Below are positions 1-10,347 of a stretch of DNA of 64,000 nucleotides, piece by piece (the stretch's first letter is position 1; each line of letters opens with the position of its first letter). Source of the stretch: Malania oleifera (taxonomy: Eukaryota; Streptophyta; Magnoliopsida; Santalales; Ximeniaceae). A model generated the notes under the pieces. That model saw only the letters and a list, made by a program, of their open reading frames with translations. It was not told the DNA's origin and ran no database searches. Location of the stretch: assembly GCF_029873635.1 (NCBI RefSeq), contig NC_080421.1:1922001-1986000 (forward strand). Direction: 5' to 3'. A program made the position numbers and the translations under genes.

Positions 1-359
1 GTCTTACCACTGTACCTTATGTGTCTCGGATTGCATTCTACGTGCTTCCGAACTAATCCTACTTTCCATGTCTTGACCTTATTCAGATTTATCTTTCAAG
101 CCTAGATGATCCTTATTGGTCTTGGTCATACACTTGAATCTCCAGAGTTCATGTGTGGACTTGATACACATGGATAAATACCAACTTAACCTAAAAGTTT
201 AAAGTTATTAGATCTTGCGTCTAACCATTTATATAAGCACTCATCATCTACTCAATTTTTTTCAATGTGAGACAAACTCACAAGTGAAATTCTCAACACT
301 TTGCTCCATGCCAATAGACTTGGGAGGAACACTCATCTAAGATTGGAAATGACAAGATA
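1..359. other. Non-coding sequence, no gene seen
   Basis: No ORF of convincing coding character is visible on either strand. The stretch around 260-300 (a run of T, then a GTGAGACAAACTCACAAG segment) looks like the tail of an old repeat, but I cannot assign a family. Confidence 0.5.
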
Positions 360-374
360 CTACATATATATATA

Positions 375-500
375 ACAATAGAGTTGGAGACTCTACTTAA
401 ATATCAAGGTATTATTTCAAGTAGAAAGTCATAGTCCAAGACTCGAACCCTAACCATTTAATTAGGAGAGTCTTAAGTTTACCACCTGAGCCACCCTTAA
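375..500 (-). mobile_element. Possible tRNA-derived SINE fragment
   Basis: Read on the minus strand, 493-482 gives TGGCTCAGGTGG, a good match to an RNA polymerase III A box. About 35 bp further, 450-440 gives GGGTTCGAGTC, a good match to a B box. That order and spacing are typical of tRNA-derived SINE heads in plants. No clear 3' tail or target duplication was found, so the boundaries are estimates. A decayed tRNA pseudogene would look the same. Confidence 0.45.
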
Positions 501-505
501 GGCAC

Positions 506-833
506 AAACAAACCTATAATTCTCACTTATATAAGTCCAAATGTTAATATGACATCTTATAATTAGTAAGTTCTGAATTCTGAATTTTACCTAAATAAAT
601 TGTTCATTCTAAGTCTTTCTCATAAATTATTTACTCGTCAAGGATTACACAATCAATACAATAGTATCCGTTATGGATTCCATGTTAATACCTAATGTAT
701 GTTTGTTGCAATGAGAAGCAACAAATTGTTAAAATGGTTCTCTTTGATTTTAAGTATTATAATTATTATGATATTTTTATAACATAAATTGGTGAGTTTC
801 TAGTATGACACTCTTAAATTTGTGATAGTGTAG
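506..833. other. Non-coding sequence left of copia element A
   Basis: AT-rich sequence with no ORF, RNA gene or repeat that I can support. It ends at the TGTTATA start of the copia A 5' LTR. Confidence 0.5.
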
Positions 834-1472
834 TGTTATATTTGTGTGTGACTCTTATACTTAGTGGGATCACAAAAGAAGGAAAGAAAACATGTGAGAG
901 AAGTCTTCTTGTGCTGGCAGCAGAAGACTTGTCGACGAGTGCCCTGTGCTCGTCGACAAGTAGATACCGAGAGTCATAAAATCTCAGAGTTAAAGACTCG
1001 TTGACGAGATGATAGATTTGTCGACAAGTGGTCTTCTTTGACTCATTGACGAAGCCCTTGTACTTGTTGACGAGTGTGCTTGGGCTGCGAGAAGTTATTT
1101 GAATTTTAAATTTGAACAATGTGACAGTTGGGGATTTGGAGGGAAACCTTCGAGGGCTTGTTATATATGTTCTTCTGGGTATATTTTTACAGGGTAAGAG
1201 AGTAAGAGAAGGGTGAGAGAAGGAGAGGAGATCATTGAGTGTGTCTTTGATTTTCATAGTGAAATTTCTTACCAATTGCTCCTTATGACGTAGGCTTTGC
1301 TGAACCACGTAATTTTTGGTGTCGTTGCCTTTATTATTACTCTCTTTATATTGCTATGGTTGTAGATATATTCTATATTCACCATCTACATTGTTGCAAG
1401 TATGTATGTGTGATTCTTTATAAAATGTTTATTCTGTTGTGCATTGTTGGAAAAGACCTTATTTTCACAACA
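834..1472 (+). repeat. 5' LTR of copia A
   Basis: It pairs with 6286-6960. It contains variants of the TCGTCGACGA palindrome from about 929 to 1076 and a TATA-like TTATATATG at about 1161. It ends ATTTTCACAACA directly before the primer-binding site. The ORF seen here on the minus strand is an artefact of LTR sequence. Confidence 0.85.
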
Positions 1473-1473
1473 A

Positions 1474-1486
1474 TTGGTATCAAAGC
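1474..1486 (+). other. Primer-binding site of copia A
   Basis: TTGGTATCAAAGC differs by one base from TGGTATCAGAGC, the usual complement of the initiator tRNA-Met 3' end in plant LTR elements. It lies one base after the LTR end. Confidence 0.8.
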
Positions 1487-1763
1487 GTGTTATATGGCCT
1501 CTGAATCAAAGGATCTCTTGATGTAACAAGGTTTGGTGAAGGGTTTATACAGAATTTCAACCGAATAGAATGGATGCAACGACTTGGAATGAACTAGGAG
1601 CAATCATTCGTTTTTGTTTGGCTAAGGACGTGTTGTATCACGTCATGGATGACTCATTCTCTAGCATTAGTTTGGTGAAAAATGGGAATGCCGATATATT
1701 TCTAAGGGTTCATCAAAATCTACAAGTGTAGTAGAGGAAGACTCAGAATGTAGTGATAGAGAT

Positions 1764-2150
1764 ATGCTACGTGTTTCATCGGGTTCAGAGTGTCTCACAG
1801 GTAATTCTTGGATCTTAGATACCAAATGTTTTTATCTTAGAAAATGGTTTGACATCTACAGGTTAGTTTATATTGGTTGTATTTTGATGGAAAATGATAT
1901 TTCATGCAAATTATTTGTTATTGGAAATGTAAAAATCAAAATGTATGGTAATGTTGTAAGAACCATATGTGATGTAAAGCTTGAATCGAGTCTAAAGACG
2001 AATGGTATTTCATTGGGAACTTTAGACCGTAATGGATATTGTTACGAGTCTAAATGTGGAGAAATGAAAGTGTGTGAAGGTAACTTGATAGTGATGAAAG
2101 GAGATAATGTAGTAGAAAATATCTATGCATTGCAGGGTGTTCGGTTGTAG
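1764..2150 (+). pseudogene. Copia A protease / GAG-pre-integrase remnant
   Basis: The 128-residue open stretch aligns by eye with the element B protein at 12160-12702 (NSWILDTKCFYL against DSWILDSRCSYH; then VRTICDV, ISLGTLDRNGY, VKVCEGNL-like blocks). Functional copia proteases have D-S/T-G at the WILDSG motif; here it reads DTK, so the catalytic triad is lost. GAG and its zinc knuckle, which should precede this, are largely deleted. It was part of a copia gag-pol polyprotein and is now non-functional. Confidence 0.7.
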
Positions 2151-2194
2151 GTGGAGTTGCAACTATTGAATATGAGTCAGGTATCCTGTGGCAT

Positions 2195-2818
2195 ATGCAG
2201 TTAAAGCATATGGGTGACTACATGCATTTAGATGTTATAGAATCAATGATGATAGTATCAGGGGATAGACATATGTATTTCATATGTTTATCACGAAAGG
2301 TCTTGGTGTACTTTATGCAATGGCTGAGGTGGAGAACCAGATCGGGAGAGAGATTCTTAAGTCAGTCATTGGGATTGAGTACGTTGGTTTTGTTCAAAGA
2401 ATTTTGTGAGTAGAGCAAATCATATGTAGGGCTTGCAGGGTACTTCTTGGTGAAGTCAGTGAGTATGGCATGTTTCTCGTGTGATCGATCCCCAAAAGTA
2501 TCATTAAATGGGACAGTTGCAAGTGAATTGTGGGCAAGTTTCACGGTAGATTACTAGGTTGTGAGTGGATGTCCACTGGTGCACTATTCTAGTGATGGAG
2601 GATTTAGGCTTTGTGTTATGTTCGGACAGTACATCTTTCTGAGTTATAAGAAAGGTGGGTGCAAGCTATGTAATCTTGTGGCAAACAAAGGGGTGATCGA
2701 GGACATGACTTTTAGTGATAAAGTCATGGGGCAACGTACTCAAGTAAAAGAAGAGAAACAAATGCCAGAAAACTGTAGTAGCAGCAATCATGTTATTCGA
2801 TTGGAGTTAGGGACTTAG
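2195..2818 (+). pseudogene. Copia A integrase remnant
   Basis: Broken frames carry blocks typical of the copia integrase core and its C-terminal part: FKEFCE near 2395, a GVLVKSVSMACF-like stretch, the SPKVSLNGTVASELW-like stretch around 2500, then a VSGCPLVHYSS block at 2561. The same blocks occur in element B at 12841-13068. Several stops interrupt the region and the DDE catalytic set cannot be followed in one frame. Confidence 0.6.
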
Positions 2819-2979
2819 GAAAAAAATGCGGGGAGTTCTATCTCGGGTCAATAGTATCACGGTATGAATAGACATGTGATGTAGGAGGAGCAACAGACTT
2901 AGGGCAACAATGACATTGGTCGTATTGTAGGGAGTTTCAGCTCTGAAAATCAGCAGGATCACGATGGGCCCATGTGCAC

Positions 2980-3470
2980 TATTAGACCACCATTCAAGTA
3001 TAAATTGGTGAGACTTCTAGTTGGAAAAAAGGTGATAGTGATTTATGAAGTGATGTATCTGTTGTATGTGAATGACATGTCATTGGCTAGAAATGCTTTA
3101 ACTGAGGCTAATTAGTTAGGAACTCTATTGAAAGTTTTTGACATGTATGTGTTAGGTACAGTCAAGATGGGTCTTGGTTTGCTGATTCGAATAGACAGAG
3201 CTACAAGGAGATTGGTATTATCTCAGGGTGGCTTTGTGGATGGAACCATAGGGAGACTTCGTTTGTCGTCTCAAGGGGGTTTTGTGGAGAATCAAAATGG
3301 AATGTCTACCGCTCAGTACTCAAGGACGAGCTGTGATGTCTGGGATATGTCAAAGGTCCTCCATGATTATGTAATGGAGCGTTTCAGCAGGAAATAGAGT
3401 GGATCGTTAGTTGTTAGTTTTGTTGAGAACTATGCAGGGGGCTTTGGTGATATAAGACTTGCAACAGCTT
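2980..3470 (+). pseudogene. Copia A reverse transcriptase / RNase H remnant
   Basis: At about 3061 the frame reads LYVNDMSLA, the copia RT active-site motif YVDDM with the first Asp changed to Asn by G to A. It is followed by TEAN-stop-LGTLL and the KVFDMYVLGTVK, RIDRATRRLVLSQGG blocks typical of the C-terminal part of copia RT. The next segment (MSTAQYSRT...DMSKV) corresponds to the RT-RNase H junction. The reading is cut at 3471 by a solo LTR; the RNase H end continues at 6023-6250 in degraded form. Confidence 0.65.
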
Positions 3471-3494
3471 TTGTAACAACCTCACAATTACTAC

Positions 3495-3499
<5 letters not shown>

Positions 3500-3550
<51 letters not shown>
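3500..3550. repeat. (AT)n microsatellite
   Basis: About 25 uninterrupted AT units lie close to the end of the solo LTR. Confidence 0.95.
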
Positions 3551-3552
<2 letters not shown>

Positions 3553-5273
3553 TGTAACAAAATAACATGACTCTTATACCCATAATAATATCCACTATTA
3601 CGTCTCGGACCTCAAGTGGTACCGAGGATACCTGTTCACAAAACATGCTACCTATGTAGCGGAAAGCATAAAAATACATTAACCTTATTTACAATACCAA
3701 AGTTTCAGTAATTCCCAAAATATAAATATACATCTCCCAAAACCAAAAACAATGCCCTAGGGGCATACCAAAAAATACAACTCCCAACTCAAAAACTTAC
3801 CCTGCAGCTAAGGCAATACAAAAGTTCCCTCTATCTCGGAGCACACTCCGCATGCCTATCTAGATCACTTGAAATATTTGAAATTCTAGGGTGAGACACC
3901 TCTCAGTAAGACGGAATAAGTTACATCGAGTGTGTGGCAAATGAGTTTTACTCGAATAACGTAATTATTAATTCAACTGTAACTATGATAACATTTATGT
4001 GTAAAACATATCATAACTCACACTTATGCCTTTTAAAATAATCTTTCTATTGAACATACTTTTAACTGTAATAGATAGATCCTGTTTTCTGTAAAAACTA
4101 TATACATTTATCTATTTAATTGTGAAAGCTTCCCTAGATGGATAACTGTATGCATAAATTAACCCTGCATGCTTGGGTTGTGCGGCCCGTAGGCAGAACT
4201 TAACTCTAGCTGGCCTACTAGGCCAAGTCAAATTATAAACCTCTAAGTACAATTGGCCCCCTCAACCTGAACTTGCTAGGGGGCTCCACGCCTCTCCTTT
4301 TGGCACAATCGACTATTCCACATTCTATCTGAGATGTGTAGTTGCACTATCTATACTGTGTTAGCAACGGTACCATACTCTGTAATCTGTGCTGGTCAAT
4401 CAGGGATCTGATACTATATAATACTATGTCTATATATTACAGTTTTACCATGATTTTGTAATAAACTGTAATACCATGATTCTGTATAAAGTATAATACC
4501 ATGATTATGTATAAACTGTATATCATAGCTCTATAATAACTGTATATCATGGTTCTATAAAAGCTGTATATAAACATGGTTCTGTAAAAGCTGTAAAAAT
4601 TCTTGTATTAAATCTCTGAACTATATCTACTATTTCTCATGCCACACAATTTAAATGAAACTCTTATACTATAATCTGTATAGGAAAAATTGTATTTTCC
4701 TGCTATATAAAAATTTTATATATATATATCATTTGTAAAACTTTCCTATAACCCAAATTTCTGAATTTTCACAAACATATAATAGATGTAAAATTCAAAT
4801 CCCATAAACACATGTTATACTTTAATTGATAAAATTCCCTAAAATTAACTGGTGTAACTTATTCCCTTACCTGATTATCGAGAAGTCCGCTAAAAATATT
4901 ATACTCACGCTCACGTCGTTCAAAACTCAAAAACCCTGAAATCATACATTCCCCAGAATAATATCACATTCACATTTTTTTCGAGACCCACATACTCTAT
5001 TTAATCAATGAAACATCAAATAATTAACTATTTATTACTCTTACCTTATTCCCTAAGGAAACGCCCGCAGGAACCCTAAACTCATGTCTGCGACGTTCAC
5101 ACCAAAACCCTGTATTTCACAAATCCCAATTTATCAGCTCACCCCAAAATTATGATCATATTCACATACCTAGACCTTACACCCATTAAACTAATTAAAA
5201 AACCAATTAACCTCATAAACAACTTCCTCACCTCAATTTGGGATGGTGCCTGGGATCGTTAGAACATAATTCT

Positions 5274-5591
5274 TGTAATACCTCGTGAAAGAAAGGTTTG
5301 AAAAAGATTTGATGTTACTACCCATATCAACAAGGTGCACCTTTCATTTCGGGAGTCTTCCCATAAGAACTCCACGGTTAAGCGTGCTTGACTTGGAGTA
5401 ATCTTGAGATGGGTGACCTTTTGGGAAGTTTTCTCAGGAAGTGTGTGAGTGAGGAAAAAACACACTGAAAAAGATACGTGTTAGTCTGTGGGGCCAGTCA
5501 TTAGTCCGATAAAGCCTACCCCCTGTTGTCTGGTCCAGGTGGAGAAGAAGAGACGCAGTGCTCCCTGACAGACCCAGGTTGGGGTGTTACA
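5274..5591 (+). mobile_element. Cassandra-type solo LTR carrying 5S rRNA sequence
   Basis: A 318-bp unit starts TGTAATACC and ends GGGTGTTACA, flanked by a perfect 5-bp target duplication, ATTCT (5269-5273 and 5592-5596). It carries 5S rRNA-like sequence in its first half. A short LTR with an embedded 5S gene is the defining trait of Cassandra, a non-autonomous terminal-repeat retrotransposon in miniature found across land plants. Only one LTR is present, so this is a recombination product of a full element. It sits within the solo LTR at 3471-6022, making three nesting levels with copia A. Confidence 0.85.
5336..5445 (+). other. 5S rRNA-like domain within the Cassandra LTR
   Basis: CCCATAAGAACTCCACGGTT, then AAGCGTGCTTG, then GATGGGTGACCTTTTGGGAAGTT match the 3' two-thirds of plant 5S rRNA in order and spacing. 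The internal pol III A-box core AAGCGTGCTTG and the C-box core GATGGGTGACC are intact. The 5' part and the middle (ACTTGGAGTAATCTTGA) are diverged. It is a retrotransposon-borne derivative, not a genuine 5S gene; pol III activity is possible but unproven. Confidence 0.8.
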
Positions 5592-5634
5592 ATTCTGCTC
5601 TAATCAAAATGATGAGGATCACTGTTAGGCCTTA

Positions 5635-5640
<6 letters not shown>

Positions 5641-5699
<59 letters not shown>
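5641..5699. repeat. (GA)n microsatellite
   Basis: About 20 GA units, then an interrupted GA tract, inside the solo LTR. Confidence 0.95.
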
Positions 5700-6285
5700 G
5701 GAGGTTCGCAGCACACAGAGAGAGAAAGAGTGAGGGTTTTAAAAATTTTACAAAGAAAAATGACCATGCAACCTTATATAGCATTCTGACCTTGGCAAAA
5801 ACCATTGATGGTTCTCATAGGCTCCCAGAAAACTGTTGCCGGTTTTATTTTTAACCAACCCAATTTTCATTGTTACCCTTTTACCCGGCTGCGATAAAAC
5901 TATATGACCATCGACGGTTTTCTTAACACTCCAAAAAACCGTTGCCGATTTTTTCCTCACCAAATCATTTTTCTATTTTTTTTCTTATTTATTTTTAATA
6001 TTATATTTTTCGAGTCTCTACAACCTTTGTGTTTTTTCTATTGTGGGAAGGTCTTATTGGAAGTTTAGGGTGAAGTCTTCAAGTATTGCATCTACAATTG
6101 TATCGAGGTTGATGGTAGAAATTGAAGCTACCATTGGCAAGTTCAAGTGGCATTGCTTAGACTTGGTGCATGTATCCAAGTGTTAGAAGGGAGGTGGTCC
6201 CAACCGAGCATTTCAAGTTCAAGGTGGAGAAATCAATCATGTTTTCGGGTTCACCTAGGGGGCATATAATCGCCAAGATGGAGAT

Positions 6286-6960
6286 TATTATATTTGTGTG
6301 TAGCTCTTATACTTAGTGGGATCACAAATGAAGGAAGGAAAATATGTGCGAGAAGTCTTCTTGTGTGTGCGATCACAAATGAAAGAAGGAAAACATGTGA
6401 GAGAAGTTTTCTTGTGCTAGCAGCAGAAGACTCGTTGTCGAGTGCCCTGTGCTCGTCGGCGAGCAGATACCGAGAGCCAGAAAATCTCAGAGTTAAAGAC
6501 TCGTCGACGAGAGGATAGATTCGTCGAAAAATGGGCTTCTTTGACTCGTCAACGAGTGCGCCTGAGTTGTAAGAAGTTATTTGAATTTTGAACTTGAACG
6601 GTGTGATGGTTGGGGATTCAGAGGGAAACTTCCAAGGGCTTGTTATATATGATCTTATGGGCATATTTTGACAGGGTAAGAGAGTAAGAGAAGGGTGAGA
6701 GAAGGAAAGAAGATCATTGTGTCTGTATCTTTGATTTTCATAGTGAAATCTCTTGCTGATTGCTCTCGTGGATGTAAGCTTTGCCAAACCACATAATTCC
6801 TGGCCGGTGTCGTTGCCTTTATTATTTATCTCTTTATATTGCAATGGTTGTGGATATATTCTGTATTCACCATTTACATTGTTGGAAGTATGTATGTGTG
6901 ATGCTTTGTACAATGTTTATTCCACTGTGTATTGTTGGAAGATGCCCTATTTTCACAACA
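6286..6960 (+). repeat. 3' LTR of copia A
   Basis: It matches 834-1472 through most of its length and ends TTTTCACAACA. It is about 36 bp longer because a GATCACAAATGAAGGAAGG...TCTTCTTGTG segment near 6320-6415 is tandemly repeated. Palindrome variants lie at about 6429-6560. The minus-strand ORF of 220 codons is LTR sequence shared with the 5' LTR, not a gene. Confidence 0.85.
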
Positions 6961-8583
6961 CGTAATATGGTATAATTGTAGTATTAAAAATGTTATGACC
7001 AAAAAAATATAAATTAAATACACAATTCTATACATCTTTTGCTTCCTTTTGTCAATAAAGCTAGCACTGGGTTAGGTTAAAAAGAAATAATGAGTTTGTG
7101 ACTTTACAATTTTAGAATTGTGGTCCAAGTTTTTTTTTTTTTTTTTTAAATGTCACAAGTTTAATTATGACTTTACAATTTTAAAATTAGGGTCAACGCA
7201 TGTCGCATTTGTCATTGTGATCTTTGTAAATATTTATAATGATCAATTCTATAAGATATTATTCATTGATTTGTAGTTATTAAAAATTTTCTAACCTCAT
7301 ATAATATGTAATTATTTTATGTGCTACAAAAAATTGTGTCACAACCATTACATGTGTACATAAAAGTGTAGCTTTTCAATTGGATGTTTTTTAAAAAATA
7401 GCATGGATCAAGGGGTTGGTTGGTTTTGAATGATTGCACATACCGAACCCTAACTTCTAAGTTTTAATGATGTAAATAAAAAATAATTTCCTGGATCCTA
7501 TTGACTAAAATTAAGAATGACGTAAATTCCTTTTTTTTGGGAGGTTATGGGTTGGTCATTAAAGATCGATCAATCCAAAGCATTTTTACATTATTGAGAA
7601 AGAGAGATGATTTGACGTTTGATCGAAAGTCTAACAATTAAAGCCTCCTAATATGTTTTCCGCCAATTCACATAACTAGTCTATATTTGACGATAAAGGA
7701 ATGCTAAATAAATAAACAGGCTTATTATGATATGTAATGAGACAAGTGGGCACAGATAGAATCGTTATTAAATACTTGAAGAAAAAAAAAGGTGAATCAA
7801 ACTAGGAAGTACGGAATTTAAAGTCTAATGGTTCATTTTGTGGTTACACTTGCACATCTCTGAACATAATAAATATGCAATTGATGTAAACTACTGTTTT
7901 ACATAGGTACAAGTATAAGCCACATACAAACATTAATGTTTTGGCCAATGTTTTAATACAAGCTCTTGTCAAGTAGTGATAGAACCCACTACCCACCCAT
8001 GGTGTCTACCAGGAAGTTTCCATGCACTTCCTTAGTAGAATTTTGTTTGGCTATATAATAATGAAACTCTGTTTTCCTTTCCTTTCCTCCTTATCTTTTT
8101 TTTGGGTCACTTTCAAAACATTGGAGATATTAAAAATTAAACTTGCAGTAGCCATAGCACATCCAAGATATATATTTATTAATTCTGAAAATGTTCATTG
8201 ACAAGGACAGTTGAAAGCTCTCATGAACATAAAACACAAATATGCATATTTGCTCATCACCATTAGTCATGTAAACCGTAAAACGGACGCGTGATACCTG
8301 TACGTGTAATAATAAAAAAAAAAAAACTCTGCCACACTGAAACAGTACACTTTTTCTTGAGATGAGAAGCAGGGGAGGGCACGAAAACAGAGTGAAGTAA
8401 TTAAAGATCTGAACAAAATTAAAATTAAACTATCTACAGATGAAAGACTTCTAGCACAATGGGCCACCACTGGTCACTGTAGAAGAAGCCAGGCTGCCAG
8501 GGTTTGAATCCCCCCAAACAGGGGATATAATTTTGTTTTAGAAGTCCAGTTATTTAGGCTTGGCATTAGAATTATAATAATAG
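6961..8583. other. Intergenic sequence 3' of the NAC gene
   Basis: AT-rich and apparently single-copy within the window. No ORF has coding character. The 3' UTR and poly(A) region of the NAC gene must lie in the right-hand part; AT-rich AATAATA-like sequence immediately left of the stop codon (8570-8583) could serve as a polyadenylation region. Confidence 0.5.
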
Positions 8584-10347
8584 TTAGAAATTGAGTATGC
8601 TTGCAGAAGGTGTTAGGTTTTGGAACCAGGGGCTTCCCAACTGGGTCCAAAACGGGTCCTGGGTCCAGTCCATGGTGGATTTGGGTAGCTGGAGCTCCGG
8701 CAGTTTACCACATTCGAGTGGTAATTGAACAGAGGAGGAAGCAGAGGAAGGCAATTTGTACTCTTCTTCTGCTTCTTCTTTTTCGTTTTTTTCTTCTTCC
8801 CCTGTTTCAACCTTCTTCCTCTTCTTCACTTTAGTTGCCATTACCTGATCTTCCTCGTCCTTGAAATGGAGCTTATTGTTGTGTAGTGATGAGTGGATTA
8901 GTGGTACGAAGCGATCATCCTCGTGGGTGGAACAGGAGATGGCATCCATTGCAGACACTAATGGAGAATCTGAACCTTCGCCATTGTTAATTTCCTTCAT
9001 CACTTGGTTTAGCTCCTCCGCGAAAGCTGCCCTTTGTTCCAACACCTTCAGGGAAGTTGCCTTCCTGTATATCTTGCACAGCACTATGCCCTACAAATTA
9101 ATTCCAATAAAAATCAATAAAATATTTACTCAAATTAATTCCAATAAAAATCAATAAAATATTTACTCAAATCACCTAGAACTGAAAATTTATGAATATC
9201 CAAAAGAGGAAAAAAAAGTGAAAAAAATTATGAAGACCATTGATATGAACTTGATAGGTAAGCATGCATACATACATACATACATACATACATACATACA
9301 TACATACAACTTGTACAAAATGGACCAAAAACGGCGAAAACTGAAAATTTATGAATACCCAAAGCGAGAAGTGAAAGTTTTATGAAGATTATTGGCATGA
9401 ACTTGATCGATGAAAGCATGCACATACATACATATATGTATATATGCTTATGACTTAACACAAAATGATCCAAAATGCCTAAAACTGATAATTTATGAAT
9501 ACCCAAAAGAGAAAGGAAGTGAAAATTTTATGAAGATCATTGGTATGAACTTGGTAGATGAACACAAAACACTTACATAGAATTGTATGTATGTAATTAT
9601 ATATGCATGTATATATGTATGTAGCTTGTAGAAAATGACTTAAAATACCTTAAATTGAAAAATTATGAATACCCAAAAGAGAGAGAAGTGAGAATCTTAT
9701 AAAGATCATTCATATGAACTTGGTTGATGAACAGTCATACAAGATGATTTAAAATGCCTAAAACGGAAAATTTATGAATACCCAAGAGAGAAAGAAGTGA
9801 AAATTTTATGAAGCAGTGTGTATGGATACCTGAGGTAAGGAGGAGGTATCGGGCAGGCGATACTCATTCATGACCCAGTCGGTCTTGGATCCTCTGGGAG
9901 CCCTGCCTTTGTAGAAAACAAGGGTCTTTCGGAGGCCAATGACCGGTTTAGGCTCCGACAAGCTCACTATCTGGCGATCCGAACCCGTTGCTTTCCAAAA
10001 CCCGTTTTCAGTGGTCCGGTTAGGCCTGCCCCCGCTGCCATGCTTCCTGTCCCTCGGCACAAAGAAGTACCACTCCCTCTCCCCATCAATCTTCGCCAAC
10101 TCTGATCCATACAGTACGCAGACACAAATATCAAATTTCACACTCTCAAAATTACAGAAAAATCAAATCAGAATGAACCATTCTACGTACTGGGCAAGCA
10201 CCATGGATCGTGCTGGTAGATGTTGGTGAGCCCGATCACATTGCCGTGCAGCTTTTTGCCAAGCACTGCGTTCTTGAGGTAGAAATTGAGAAGCTCTTCT
10301 TCGGTCGGGTGAAACCGGAAACCCGGAAGACCCAGCTCCTGAGACAT
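8584..10347 (-). CDS. NAC-domain transcription factor, three exons
   Basis: Exons are 10347-10191, 10101-9830 and 9090-8584; introns of 89 bp (phase 1) and 739 bp (phase 0) have GT-AG ends. The joined frame is open for 311 residues. Residues about 7-155 form a full NAC DNA-binding domain: [12 protein letters not shown], then [66 protein letters not shown] and LCKIYRK. These cover subdomains A to E; GFWKATG contacts DNA in known NAC structures. The C-terminal half (156-311) has a KVKKRKK cluster near residue 230, a plausible nuclear signal, then an acidic run and a Trp-rich end ([11 protein letters not shown]) likely used in activation. DPWCLP has Cys where families usually have Asp or Glu. 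The 52-residue first exon and the subdomains suggest the ANAC094-like group, but I do not assign a symbol. The start is the only ATG before [10 protein letters not shown]. Confidence 0.93.
9175..9815. repeat. Degenerate minisatellite inside NAC intron 2
   Basis: Five copies of a block resembling AAACTGAAAATTTATGAATA followed by CCCAAAAGAGAAAGAAGTGAAAATTTTATGAAGATCATTGGTATGAACTTGGT-type sequence start near 9175, 9331, 9477, 9648 and 9756. The spacing is irregular (about 108-171 bp) because CATA-type microsatellites of varying length separate them. The array occupies most of the 739-bp intron and leaves the splice sites intact. Confidence 0.85.
9264..9308. repeat. (CATA)n microsatellite
   Basis: About 11 CATA units within NAC intron 2. 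Confidence 0.95.

Larger units (their letters stand above)
3471..6022 (-). mobile_element. Solo LTR of a gypsy-type element inside copia A
   Basis: The segment runs from TGTAACAACCTC to GAGTCTCTACA, so it has TG...CA ends, and copia A coding homology resumes on both sides. It contains GTGAGACACCTCTCAGTAAG at 3891-3910, the block shared with the other long LTRs here; its direction shows the parent element was on the minus strand. Near the minus-strand promoter side (5760-5960) are repeated ACCATCGACGGTT-like palindromes. Flanks AGCTT and ACCTT are an imperfect target duplication. It is itself interrupted by the Cassandra LTR at 5274-5591. No internal region remains, hence solo LTR. Confidence 0.75.
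834..6960 (+). mobile_element. Ty1/copia retrotransposon A, decayed, with nested insertions
   Basis: Two LTRs (834-1472 and 6286-6960) start TGTTATA/TATTATA and end CACAACA. They enclose a primer-binding site, fragments of copia protease, GAG-pre-integrase, integrase, RT and RNase H in the normal copia order, and a polypurine tract (GCCAAGATGGAGAT, 6272-6285). Without the solo LTR at 3471-6022 the body is about 3.6 kb, well short of the usual 4.5-5 kb, and most of gag is missing. Stops and frameshifts are frequent. The coding remains resemble those of element B, although the LTRs differ. No exact target duplication was found (TGTAG left, CGTAA right). Confidence 0.85.

Noticed and set aside
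814..1308. 164-codon minus-strand ORF
   Set aside because: It lies within the copia A LTR and recurs, altered, in the 3' LTR as the 220-codon ORF at 6251-6913. It is LTR sequence read antisense and has no domain.
3491..3679. ORFs with long IYIYIY runs here and at 40517, 44546 and 50184
   Set aside because: Translation of (AT)n microsatellites.
8490..8530. GGGTTTGAATCCCCCC, a B-box-like motif 3' of the NAC gene
   Set aside because: No A box at the right distance upstream and no acceptor stem, so neither a tRNA nor a SINE head can be supported.
8601..9157. Plus-strand ORFs of 77 and 98 codons
   Set aside because: They are the antisense of NAC exon 3, whose coding frame is supported by domain content and splice sites.
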